From: RGIG7213 sp045540335 | GTDB taxonomy: Bacteria; Bacillota; Clostridia; Oscillospirales; CAG-272 | Direction: 5' to 3' | Length of the DNA: 64,000 nt | Assembly: GCA_045540335.1 (NCBI GenBank) | Contig: JAZQHC010000036.1 | Location: 1-64,000, forward strand | Shown: positions 44,271-52,365 of the stretch, in pieces | Position numbering within the stretch: position 1 is the stretch's first letter | Layout of the letters: every line of letters begins with the position of its first letter | Notes under the pieces: model-generated | Seen by the model: only the letters and a program-made list of their open reading frames with translations | What the model was told of the DNA's origin: nothing | The model's database searches: none | Position numbers and translations under genes: made by a program

Positions 44271-45029
44271 TCACGCGTTTTGCAGCATAATACGCGCTTC
44301 CGTGTTTATTTTTCCATCTTCCCTTACGGTGCGGAAATATATTTCGTTTTCTTTTCTGCCGGAATAAACCTTGATAACCTCGCCCAAGGGTGCTTCTGCG
44401 GCAAAATTTATAAGCATACCCGAAATATACATTCCCTTTTGGCCTGTGCCGCGCACGTATGATAATTCGGGCAAAAATGACATATACATATCGGGGTAAT
44501 TGGTGTTGTTCATATGACCGTTAAGGTCGATATCCGAATAAAGTATCGTTTTTTCCCCTGCGTAGTGCATTTCCACATCGTCGGGAACGGTAAACCTTTT
44601 AGGTACGGATATACTGCAAACGTCGTCATCGTGCGTTTGGTCGTTGGCATATTCGCTTACGCGAACTATTTTACTTGCATTTTCGATAATTGCCCAGTTT
44701 GCTGCCCCCTCTGCCACGAGAACGTCCTTGCAGAAAACCTTATACAATCTTTCGATTACAACGCCCTTTTCTTCTTTTACCCAGCTTTCAACGCGTATTT
44801 TATCATACGCGTGAAGCGGCGAAAACACCGCCATATTCATTTTACAAAGTATGAAGCCCCTTTTGCGGGCAGCCATCTCGTCTATCGTTTTTTCGCCGTT
44901 GGGCATAACACATCTGCGAAGGTGCATATCTGCACATTCCTGCATTCGTTTAAGAATCGCGGATGCCTTCATGTTGCAGAAGGCATCCTCATCGTGAACG
45001 CTTACAATAAAATCAGATATTTCTTTCAT
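44271..45029 (-). CDS. Acyl-ACP thioesterase
   Basis: Releases fatty acids from acyl carrier protein. The 252-residue protein has a tandem hot-dog architecture as in bacterial FatA-like thioesterases: ILKRMQECADMHLRR near the start, GFILCKMNMAVFSP, and the second-domain motif DIDLNGHMNNTNYPDM containing the catalytic-type Asp/Asn/His region. The start codon overlaps the fba stop by one base, so it is translated from the fba transcript. Confidence 0.9.
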   Translation of the reverse strand: MKEISDFIVSVHDEDAFCNMKASAILKRMQECADMHLRRCVMPNGEKTIDEMAARKRGFILCKMNMAVFSPLHAYDKIRVESWVKEEKGVVIERLYKVFCKDVLVAEGAANWAIIENASKIVRVSEYANDQTHDDDVCSISVPKRFTVPDDVEMHYAGEKTILYSDIDLNGHMNNTNYPDMYMSFLPELSYVRGTGQKGMYISGMLINFAAEAPLGEVIKVYSGRKENEIYFRTVREDGKINTEARIMLQNA

Positions 45030-45958
45030 CAGATCTTGCCGTTAGAGCCAAGAACGTTGATAAGCTTATGGCGAACAAGCTCTTTAATTTCTGCCCTTGC
45101 AACGCCAAGATAGTTTCTGGGGTCGAACACTGCGGGGCTGTTTGTAAATACCCTGCGGATACCTGCCGTCATAGCAAGGCGAATATCAGAGTCCATATTT
45201 ATCTTACAAACTGCGCTTGCAGCTGCTTTGCGAAGCATTTCTTCGGGAATACCCTTTGCGCCGCCCATAGAACCGCCGCACGCGTTGATTTCGGCAACAA
45301 GCCTTTCATCTACGCTGGACGCGCCGTGAAGAACGATGGGGTAACCGGGCATTATTTTCGTGATTTCTTCAAGTATATCGAAGCGAAGCTTTGCTTCACC
45401 CGAGAATTTGAACGCGCCGTGGCTTGTGCCGATAGCGATAGCAAGGCTGTCAACGCCCGTTCTGGAAACGAATTCTTCAACCTCGGAGGGCTTTGTGTAA
45501 GAAGCATCCTCTGCGGATACGTTTACTTCGTCTTCAATACCTGCAAGCTTACCAAGCTCGCCTTCTACTACCACGCCTCTTTCGTGCGCGTAATCAACGA
45601 CCTTTTTGGTAAGTGCAATATTTTCTTCAAATGATGCGTGCGAGCCGTCTATCATAACGGAAGAAAAGCCTGCATCAATACATTCCTTGCACGCTTCGAA
45701 GCTTGCGCCGTGGTCAAGGTGAAGCGCAAGGTCGATACCTGTTGTTTTCATAGCGGCATTTACCATGCCCATAAGATATTCTTTACCTGCATATTTCATC
45801 GCGCTGGAGGAAACCTGCAAAATAACGGGCGATTTTTCTTCTGCACACGCTTCTGTAACAGCTTGGATTATTTCCATATTGTTAATATTGAACGCGCCGA
45901 TAGCATATCCGCCGTCATATGCTTTTTTAAACATTTCTTTAGTTGTAACAAGTGCCAT
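45029..45958 (-). CDS. fba: Class II fructose-bisphosphate aldolase
   Basis: Cleaves fructose 1,6-bisphosphate in glycolysis, using zinc. The 309-residue protein opens with MALVTTKEMFKKAYDGGYAIGAFN and has the metal-site motifs ALHLDHGASFEACKECIDAG, EGELGKLAGIEDEV, AIGTSHGAFKF and IVLHGASSV. It is the first gene of the long operon that ends with mfd. A TATAAT (45997-46002, minus) lies about 40 nt upstream with only a weak -35. GGAGT precedes the start. Confidence 0.98.
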   Translation of the reverse strand: MALVTTKEMFKKAYDGGYAIGAFNINNMEIIQAVTEACAEEKSPVILQVSSSAMKYAGKEYLMGMVNAAMKTTGIDLALHLDHGASFEACKECIDAGFSSVMIDGSHASFEENIALTKKVVDYAHERGVVVEGELGKLAGIEDEVNVSAEDASYTKPSEVEEFVSRTGVDSLAIAIGTSHGAFKFSGEAKLRFDILEEITKIMPGYPIVLHGASSVDERLVAEINACGGSMGGAKGIPEEMLRKAAASAVCKINMDSDIRLAMTAGIRRVFTNSPAVFDPRNYLGVARAEIKELVRHKLINVLGSNGKI

Positions 45959-46123
45959 TTTTTTACTCCTTACTTTAAAATAACATTATTGATAATATTA
46001 TACGCAATAAATAAATACAAATCTATATTTTTTACTTAATTTGAAATGTCAGATATTAACACTTTTTTAACTGTTTTTTTACTTTTGACCTTTGCATTTC
46101 AAAGGAAAAAGCTCTGTTTTGCC

Positions 46124-46157
46124 GCAAAAAACCGCAGAAAAAAGATTCTGCGGTTTT
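46124..46157 (-). terminator. Terminator after the DUF2156 gene
   Basis: Perfect 12-bp stem AAAACCGCAGAA/TTCTGCGGTTTT with a 6-nt loop; T run on the minus strand. Confidence 0.9.
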
Positions 46158-46167
46158 AATTTATTCG

Positions 46168-47046
46168 TTATATGGTATCGCCGTCGATGCGTACTGTATA
46201 TTTTTTTACCATATCACACGGGTGGTACGCCAGCTTTGCGCGCCGAAGCCCTTCGTTGCCCATATCCTCTTCCCTGTTGACGTACAGCACGCCGTTTACG
46301 GCGTTGTGACTTGTAAACTCGCGCACTATCATCTGGTGTGCGCCGCGTATTTCCTGCAATGCTTTTTCGATACGCACGAACAGCGTATCGCCCTTTACCT
46401 CGCCTATTGCAAAGGCAAGTATATTGCCGTTTTTATCTGCCAATGCACCCGCCGATTGCCCGTATATATCAAGGTTTAAAAGTATTTCGGGGATTTTTCT
46501 GTGCTCTTCCTCAAGCATAGGTGTTTTCGGCTTCGATTCAAACAGGGCGTTTGCAAATGCTATAACGCGCGCGGCATTTTCCCCCGTGACGGGGAAATAC
46601 TGCCAGCTTGGGTTATTTTTTTCGAAATAATTTGCGTGGTTGCGCTGGCCGTTATACCTTCTGCCTGAAAACGTTTTCAAATCCTCTGCGTTATACAAAT
46701 ATTCCCACCAATCGGGTATTGGCGTTGCAGTTGTTGAAAAATTCGCGCACAGGTGTGAAAGGCCGCCGCTGTCTGTTATAAGCGAAACGCTTTTAAATTC
46801 ACCTATAAGGGCGTTTATACAACCGTTTACGTCTTTTCCAACAGGAAGGTCGAAATACGTATTACCGTCGGCAAAGGTACTTTTTATAACAAGCGTTTCG
46901 TTATAAATACAGTATTCGTATGCGAAGAAATCGCGCCATATCAGCGCATTTCCGGCGGTTTCATCAGAAGAACGGCTTTTCGTTTGCGAAAAAAATCCGC
47001 GAAGCATTTCTGCATTTTGCAATTCTATCGGTTTAAAGGCAAGCAT
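46168..47046 (-). CDS. DUF2156 (GNAT-like, MprF C-terminal type) protein
   Basis: DUF2156 covers the soluble domain of MprF-type aminoacyl transferases that move an amino acid from tRNA to a lipid; stand-alone copies are of unknown substrate. The 292-residue protein has no membrane segments. Matching features are SDETAGNALIWRDFFAYEYCIY, the RRYNGQRNHANYFEK segment, and the C-terminal AYVNREEDMG-like VLYVNREEDMGNEGLRRAK. It lies 9 nt after the GH36 gene and ends at a strong terminator. Confidence 0.82.
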   Translation of the reverse strand: MLAFKPIELQNAEMLRGFFSQTKSRSSDETAGNALIWRDFFAYEYCIYNETLVIKSTFADGNTYFDLPVGKDVNGCINALIGEFKSVSLITDSGGLSHLCANFSTTATPIPDWWEYLYNAEDLKTFSGRRYNGQRNHANYFEKNNPSWQYFPVTGENAARVIAFANALFESKPKTPMLEEEHRKIPEILLNLDIYGQSAGALADKNGNILAFAIGEVKGDTLFVRIEKALQEIRGAHQMIVREFTSHNAVNGVLYVNREEDMGNEGLRRAKLAYHPCDMVKKYTVRIDGDTI

Positions 47047-47055
47047 ATATCTAAC

Positions 47056-48918
47056 TTATTTTTTATACGTAATTATTGCAGAAGAATATTTTTCTTCAAG
47101 CGTAATTGTGATATCCTTTCCGCTTACAAAGGTGTTTTTACTGTCAAAATCGTAAAATTTATATTCGCCTTGCAGCTCTTTAAGGGATATCTGCGCTTGT
47201 GCGCAAGGTGAATCGGCGCGTCTGAACGCCATTATTACGCCCTCGTCCTTCGCCGGGTCGTGGTATTGCCAGATAACCCACGATGTACTGTCAAGCCCTG
47301 ATGATGCGTGGTTGTGGAAGTGGTGTATAAAGTAATCCCTTATAGATTTATACTCCTTACAAATACCTGCAAGCCACTTAACGTCTTCATCGCTCATTGC
47401 GTGGAAAACAGTTGCGTAGCATCCCATACCCCAGCTGGTGGAATACGTGCTTCTTGCCGCGTACGTATCGCCCTTCTTTTTGGTGGTACAGCCCGTGCAG
47501 GGTATCAGCCTTGAAGCATTTGTGTTATGGGTATTCGTAACGTCGGGGTTGGGGTTGAATACGCATTGATAATCCGTTCTGAAAAACGGAATCGTTCTTT
47601 GAAGCGTTTCAATATCTATTCTTCTTCCGCCTGAAGCACAGTTATCTATTATAAGGTTCGGAAATGCTTCAAGCAATCTGTCCCACACCTCGTACAAGCC
47701 AAGCGTATGGTAAATTTCCGTTATACCGCGCCTGTCGGGCTCGTCTGCCTTTGCCCAGAAAACGTCGGGCGTGCAGTTAAAGTCTTGCCTGTAACATGAA
47801 ATATCAAGTGTTTCAATGTGCTTTTTCAAAACCTCGAAATAGTAATCGCGCACTTCCTTTTTTGAAAAATCGGCAAGCAGATAGCCTTGGTCTGCATCTA
47901 TAAAATATTCGGGGTGTTGCTGTGCAATGGGTGTTACGGCGGTTGCCTTTTCAAGGTCGAACCAAAGCATAAAGCCTGCGCCTGCCTGCTTTGCGTTGCG
48001 GCAAACCTCTTTAAATTCGTCGGGGTGGGCATCAAGCTTTATTTCCCAGTCGCCTACCTCTTCTGCCCAGATGCTGTCAAAGTTGCAATCGCTTTTCGCT
48101 TTTTTGCCGTTCCACGCTGCATCTACCCAATAATGGTCAAAGCATACGCCGTTTTCGCGGAATCTGTTTATGCGGTTTATCATTTCTTCGCTGGAAAGAC
48201 CGCCCCAGAACAGATTTGCAAATATACCGTGGTTGTTTTTAACTACGTTTTTGGGCGTATAGTTTTCGCGCATAAGGTCGCGGAATTTATTATATTTATC
48301 GTCGTTTTCGTTATACTCCATAACGAGTATTGAAGCGCCCCTTACCTTTTCGCCCGGCTTAAGGTAAAAATCCGCATAGTGAAGGCCTGCCTTCATACAA
48401 ACGCCTTCTTTTTGATTTTGAAATTCGGCAATCCAGCTTCCCGTCCAACCGATGGCGGCTATATATCCCTTGCCCTTGCAAGCGATTTCAAAAAACGGCA
48501 TTATTTCATCAGACCCTCTGCCCTCGCCGTTTTCGTACGAATGCTTTACGTTTGCGCCGTGAAAATAATCGGTATGAAAAGAAAATTCCTGTGCAGACCT
48601 TTCGTCGTCGTAAGAATACGCCTCCCCTTCTACAAGGCCCTGCATCCAAACTATCTTGGGTGCTTCATCCGTATAGCGGAAGCCCATAAATTCGTGAACG
48701 TATTCGGGCAACGGAAGCACTACGTCGCAATCGCGTATTTGCGAAAGCTTTTCGCTGTTTTCCGATGAAGTATTTTCATACCACACGACCCATTCAACTG
48801 CGTCGAATTTTTCGTGCTTTTTAGTAACTACCGTCGTTTTTATCGGGCCGTTACCGTTTTCGTACGGTTTTCCGCCGTACAGAAAAGAAAACTGCGGTTT
48901 TATCATATAATTCTCCAA
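47056..48918 (-). CDS. Alpha-galactosidase-like glycoside hydrolase (GH36 clan)
   Basis: Retaining glycosidase, likely cytoplasmic because there is no signal peptide. The 620-residue protein has an N-terminal beta domain (1-220), a TIM barrel with YWVDAAWNG, MLWFDLEKA, the nucleophile D379 in CYRQDFNCTP (GH36 KxD type, with Q in place of W/D neighbours), DNCASGGRRID and the candidate acid/base D449 in FFRTDY, and a C-terminal beta domain. Its substrate is not certain from sequence. It is transcribed with the DUF2156 gene from a promoter just past the IMPase/HAD gene. Confidence 0.85.
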   Translation of the reverse strand: MENYMIKPQFSFLYGGKPYENGNGPIKTTVVTKKHEKFDAVEWVVWYENTSSENSEKLSQIRDCDVVLPLPEYVHEFMGFRYTDEAPKIVWMQGLVEGEAYSYDDERSAQEFSFHTDYFHGANVKHSYENGEGRGSDEIMPFFEIACKGKGYIAAIGWTGSWIAEFQNQKEGVCMKAGLHYADFYLKPGEKVRGASILVMEYNENDDKYNKFRDLMRENYTPKNVVKNNHGIFANLFWGGLSSEEMINRINRFRENGVCFDHYWVDAAWNGKKAKSDCNFDSIWAEEVGDWEIKLDAHPDEFKEVCRNAKQAGAGFMLWFDLEKATAVTPIAQQHPEYFIDADQGYLLADFSKKEVRDYYFEVLKKHIETLDISCYRQDFNCTPDVFWAKADEPDRRGITEIYHTLGLYEVWDRLLEAFPNLIIDNCASGGRRIDIETLQRTIPFFRTDYQCVFNPNPDVTNTHNTNASRLIPCTGCTTKKKGDTYAARSTYSTSWGMGCYATVFHAMSDEDVKWLAGICKEYKSIRDYFIHHFHNHASSGLDSTSWVIWQYHDPAKDEGVIMAFRRADSPCAQAQISLKELQGEYKFYDFDSKNTFVSGKDITITLEEKYSSAIITYKK

Positions 48919-49088
48919 TCCTCCGCATATGCGGTAAATGTAAATAGGTATTTTATAAAGGTTTTATGTTCGTATATAATCAAAGCACAGCGCGAAGCAA
49001 AACACCGTGTTGCGGCTTGTTTTCCCGTGTTGAAGGGTTACTGAACAGTCAGCTTGCATATTGCAGGCAACATAATAACCGCCCTTGG

Positions 49089-49118
49089 AGTATAGCACAC
49101 ACAAAGGCGGTTTGTCAA
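49089..49118 (-). promoter_or_regulatory. Promoter of the GH36/DUF2156 unit
   Basis: Minus strand TTGACA (49113-49118), 18 nt, TATACT (49089-49094), placed only 4 nt after the stop of the IMPase/HAD gene. About 165 nt separate the -10 from the GH36 start; no known leader is recognised there. A stem AACCGCCTTT/AAGGGCGGTT overlaps the region, without a T run. Confidence 0.6.
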
Positions 49119-49121
49119 CAT

Positions 49122-50555
49122 TTACAAGTAAAGTATATCTTTAAAATCTTTTACGCAGGCAAGCGCCCCGTCGTGCTTGATACCGCCTATTGCGATAACC
49201 TTCATACCCGCGTTTAACGCCGCGTTTATCCCCGCAGAGGAATCTTCAAATACGATAGTTTCCTCGGGCTTACAGCCGCAAAGCTGTGCGGCAAGCAAAA
49301 ACAAGTCGGGTGCGGGCTTTTTCGGCAAAGGAAGCGACCCGTCGCACAATGCGTTGAAGTATTTCAGCAAGCCCAATTCTTCTGATATTTTCTTTGCAAA
49401 AATACTTGAAGAAGCAACGGCACATTTTATTTTTCTGCCGTTTAAAAATTGCAAAAATTCCTCTACGCCGCCTATTTTATCCTTTTCGGAAAGGTTTGCC
49501 GTTATTTCGGTATAAACGCGCTCTTTCGTGTCGCCTACGATGCGCTTTTCTTCATCTGTAAGGGGCTTTTGCGATTTATTCGCAATGTAGTTTACTATAT
49601 AATCTCTGCCCGTGCTTTTCAAAGGCAGATATTCTTCATCACCGATAACTACGCCGTGCGGTTCGCCGCCTTTATTCCACGCTATCAGATGGTATTTTTC
49701 GGTATCAACCACTACGCCGTCGAAATCGAAAATGCAGCACTTGAATTCGTGGGTGTTGCCGTTTTTATCCTTTATACGCACACAGTCGGAAAAGCCTTGC
49801 CTTATCAATTCCGCAAGCTGTTCATTTGCGCAGGCAACCGCACCGCTGTCGCCAAATCGGTATTTTTCACCTTGCAAATTGGTTACCACGGCGCCCGCCT
49901 CTTGACAAATAACGACGCCCGGCGCTATATCCCAAAGATTGGTGGTGATAACCACCGTACAATCCGTTTTGCCTTGTGCAACGTATGAAAAATCGTAGCA
50001 AGCCGCGCCAAACATCCTTATTTTTGCGATTCGCGGATATAGATATCCCATGCAATCGTGCTGGGCAGCGGCAATTTCCCCGTTCATGTGGGAATAATCC
50101 CCTATGCTGGCTATCGCGTTATTAAGCGTTACCGATGAATTTACGCGTATGGCTTCCCTGTTGCAAAACGCGCCGCAGCCCTTTGATGCGTAAAACATCT
50201 TATCCTCCCACGGAAGATATATAACGCCAAGCACCGCCGTTTGGTCTTCAAACAAGGCGCATTGCACGCCATGTATCGGTATATCCCTTGCCATATTACA
50301 CGTTCCGTCTATGGGGTCTATTACCCATGTTCTGCCGCACAGCTTTTGCGTGGGGGCTGTTTCCTCGCCGTGGATATTGTCGTTTGGAAAATGCGCTTTT
50401 ATCACGTCGGACAGGTATTTTTCTATATTAACGTCAAGGTCGGTAACAAGGTCGAAACGGGATTTTTGCGTTACCGTTCTGTTGCCGTTTGCCAACGTTT
50501 GGTACGCATATTTTATTTTTTCGGTTATTATTTCAATTTCGTGCGAGTAGTTCAT
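49122..50555 (-). CDS. Inositol-monophosphatase-family / HAD phosphatase fusion protein
   Basis: A two-domain sugar- or polyol-phosphate enzyme of 477 residues. Residues 1-265 match the inositol monophosphatase family: HGEET metal site (E64, E65), WVIDPIDGTCN (D80, D83) and NLWDIAPGVVICQEAG (D209). Residues 270-477 match HAD, beta-phosphoglucomutase type: IFDFDGVVVDTEKYH (D277, D279), ASSS, KKPAPDLFLLA and FEDSSAGINAAL. The reading frame is continuous, with no stop between domains. It starts 2 nt after the trpB stop, so it shares the T-box transcript. Substrates are unknown; the HAD half has the HxxAW feature of phosphoglucomutases. Confidence 0.87.
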   Translation of the reverse strand: MNYSHEIEIITEKIKYAYQTLANGNRTVTQKSRFDLVTDLDVNIEKYLSDVIKAHFPNDNIHGEETAPTQKLCGRTWVIDPIDGTCNMARDIPIHGVQCALFEDQTAVLGVIYLPWEDKMFYASKGCGAFCNREAIRVNSSVTLNNAIASIGDYSHMNGEIAAAQHDCMGYLYPRIAKIRMFGAACYDFSYVAQGKTDCTVVITTNLWDIAPGVVICQEAGAVVTNLQGEKYRFGDSGAVACANEQLAELIRQGFSDCVRIKDKNGNTHEFKCCIFDFDGVVVDTEKYHLIAWNKGGEPHGVVIGDEEYLPLKSTGRDYIVNYIANKSQKPLTDEEKRIVGDTKERVYTEITANLSEKDKIGGVEEFLQFLNGRKIKCAVASSSIFAKKISEELGLLKYFNALCDGSLPLPKKPAPDLFLLAAQLCGCKPEETIVFEDSSAGINAALNAGMKVIAIGGIKHDGALACVKDFKDILYL

Positions 50556-50557
50556 AA

Positions 50558-51796
50558 TTAAAGCTCAAATCCTTCGCCGTATCCGTAATGCTCTGCAACG
50601 TAGTCAACGTCTTTATCACCTCTGCCCGACAAGCAAACAAGGATAGAGCCGGTGCCATGCTCTTTTGCGTATTTCATTGCGTATGCAACTGCGTGCGAGC
50701 TTTCCAAAGCGGGTATAATACCCTCGTATCTTGACAAAGCAAAGAACGCTTTAACTGCTTCTTCATCAGTAGCCGTAACGTAATTTATTCTTCCGCATTC
50801 GTGCAGATATGCGTGTTCCGGTCCTACGGAAGGATAGTCAAGACCGCTGGCAATAGAGTAAACGGGGGCAGGATCGCCTTTTTCGTCCTTCAGCATGATG
50901 CTTTTAAAGCCGTGCATTATACCCGGCTCGCCGTAAGACATAGACGCCGCATGGTCGCCGTAGGTGCTGCCTTTACCCAAGGGTTCAACGCCGTATATTT
51001 CAACAGGGTCTGCAAGGAAGCCCGTAAACATACCGATAGAGTTAGAACCGCCGCCTACGCACGCAGTTACGGCGTCGGGCATGATACCCGTCATTTCAAG
51101 AAACTGTTCTCTTGCTTCGATACCTATAACAGACTGAAAATCCCTTACAACCAACGGGAACGGGTGCGGACCGAGAACAGAGCCGATGCAGTAAATAGCA
51201 TCTTTATATTCGTTCATATAAGCGTCAAACGCATCATCAACAGCTTCCTTCAAGGTCTTCAAGCCGTGCGTTACGGGTATAACCCTTGCGCCGAGCATCT
51301 TCATTCTTGTAACGTTGGGCGCTTGCTTTGCAATATCAACCTCGCCCATGTATATATCACATTCCAGCCCGAAATATGCAGCTGCAGTAGCAAGCGCAAC
51401 GCCGTGCTGACCTGCGCCCGTTTCTGCAATTATTTTTTTCTTACCCATGTATTTTGCAAGCAAGCCTTCGCCCATGCAGTGGTTAAGCTTGTGCGCGCCC
51501 GTATGGTTCAGATCCTCGCGCTTAAGGTATATCTGGCAGTTACCAAGCTTGTTTGAAAGCCTTTCACAGTGATATACCGGGGTGGGCCTGCCTTGAAACT
51601 CTTTCCTTATACGGCGCAATTCGCTTATAAATTTTGCGCTGTGGCATATTGCTTGATACGCATCGCTTATTTCTTTAAACGCAGGCTCTAATTCTTTAGG
51701 AAGATACGCGCCGCCGTAATTACCGAAAAAGCCGTCTTTAGTGGGAAATTCTTTTGAATATGTTAAAAAATCTTTGTATGTTTTCTTTGTTTGCAT
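50558..51796 (-). CDS. trpB: Tryptophan synthase beta subunit, without trpA
   Basis: Pyridoxal-phosphate enzyme that joins indole and serine to tryptophan. The 412-residue protein has KREDLNHTGAHKLN with PLP lysine K103, ETGAGQHGVALATAAA, GPHPFPLVVRDFQSVIG, CVGGGSNSIG and the C-terminal LSGRGDKD. This is TrpB1-like except for HCMGEGLLA where N/A-rich residues are usual. No trpA, trpC, trpD, trpE or trpF gene occurs in 64 kb, so the enzyme may salvage external indole. The 370-nt leader carries a T-box; AAGGAG precedes the start. Confidence 0.93.
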   Translation of the reverse strand: MQTKKTYKDFLTYSKEFPTKDGFFGNYGGAYLPKELEPAFKEISDAYQAICHSAKFISELRRIRKEFQGRPTPVYHCERLSNKLGNCQIYLKREDLNHTGAHKLNHCMGEGLLAKYMGKKKIIAETGAGQHGVALATAAAYFGLECDIYMGEVDIAKQAPNVTRMKMLGARVIPVTHGLKTLKEAVDDAFDAYMNEYKDAIYCIGSVLGPHPFPLVVRDFQSVIGIEAREQFLEMTGIMPDAVTACVGGGSNSIGMFTGFLADPVEIYGVEPLGKGSTYGDHAASMSYGEPGIMHGFKSIMLKDEKGDPAPVYSIASGLDYPSVGPEHAYLHECGRINYVTATDEEAVKAFFALSRYEGIIPALESSHAVAYAMKYAKEHGTGSILVCLSGRGDKDVDYVAEHYGYGEGFEL

Positions 51797-51843
51797 GATA
51801 TTTCTCCTTATTATTTTATATTACGTATTATTCAGCATCTGTT

Positions 51844-51885
51844 TTACACAACGGCAAGACGCCATCGCTTTGATAAAATAAACAT
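51844..51885 (-). CDS. Possible 13-residue leader peptide with one Trp, between T-box and trpB
   Basis: ATG at 51885, MFILSKRWRLAVV, stop at 51844-51846. A Shine-Dalgarno-like GGAAGG ends 6 nt before the ATG. It lies 45 nt downstream of the T-box terminator and 47 nt before the trpB start. In Bacillus the at operon joins a Trp T-box with a short Trp-coding leader peptide, so the arrangement could add translational control. A chance short reading frame is the alternative. Confidence 0.3.
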   Translation of the reverse strand: MFILSKRWRLAVV

Positions 51886-51929
51886 TTTAAGCCTTCCGTT
51901 TTGAAATTTATTTATAGCGGCATTAAAGT

Positions 51930-52200
51930 AAAAAAGCCCTTGTCCGAAATAGGACAAGAACTGTAAAATTCCTGCGGTACCACCTAAATTGACGAAAATC
52001 CGCCCTCTTTGCCGCATACGTCGTATATGCGCACCCGTTTAACGGTGGGTTGCCGTCGGCCATTACTTGCAAATGCGTTCCTGCCGCCCTCATAAGCCCA
52101 TTCGCGTTTCGTTAAGCCACGGCTTGCACCTACCGCCGCATCTCTGTTGACCGCTTGAAACGTTACTTTTCTTAATCAAAGGTTTTCAATATACTACCCA
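51930..52200 (-). promoter_or_regulatory. Tryptophan-type T-box riboswitch of trpB
   Basis: Read on the minus strand, the leader has an AGAGA motif, a long stem I, and the conserved T-box AGGTGGTACCGCAGG (51971-51985), followed by an intrinsic terminator: CTTGTCC/GGACAAG (51939-51945 and 51952-51958) and six T. The T-box bulge TGGT would pair with the tRNA CCA end. The likely specifier is TGG (52098-52100), in GAATGGGC on the far side of stem I, which suits tRNA-Trp. Uncharged tRNA-Trp would therefore turn on trpB and the phosphatase fusion. The specifier loop was placed by eye, not folded. Confidence 0.88.
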
Positions 52201-52202
52201 CA

Positions 52203-52231
52203 ATTATACACGAGGCGATAAATTTTGTCAA
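52203..52231 (-). promoter_or_regulatory. Promoter of the trpB T-box transcript
   Basis: Full-consensus TTGACA (52226-52231), 17 nt, TATAAT (52203-52208) on the minus strand, directly before the T-box leader. Confidence 0.9.
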
Positions 52232-52301
52232 TACCCTATATGGAATTTTATTATTGTTAAAATTTGAAGCCAATGTTTACAAATATAATTATAATATTGT
52301 A

Positions 52302-52330
52302 TTGACACGTGCGCACTCAAATGGTAATAT
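52302..52330 (+). promoter_or_regulatory. Promoter of marR and the ABC exporter
   Basis: TTGACA (52302-52307), 17 nt, TAATAT (52325-52330). It is divergent from the trpB promoter. The start at 52366 is preceded by AAAGGGG. Confidence 0.8.
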
Positions 52331-52365
52331 AATTAGGTTGCTAACAAAGATAAAGGGGTGTAAAA

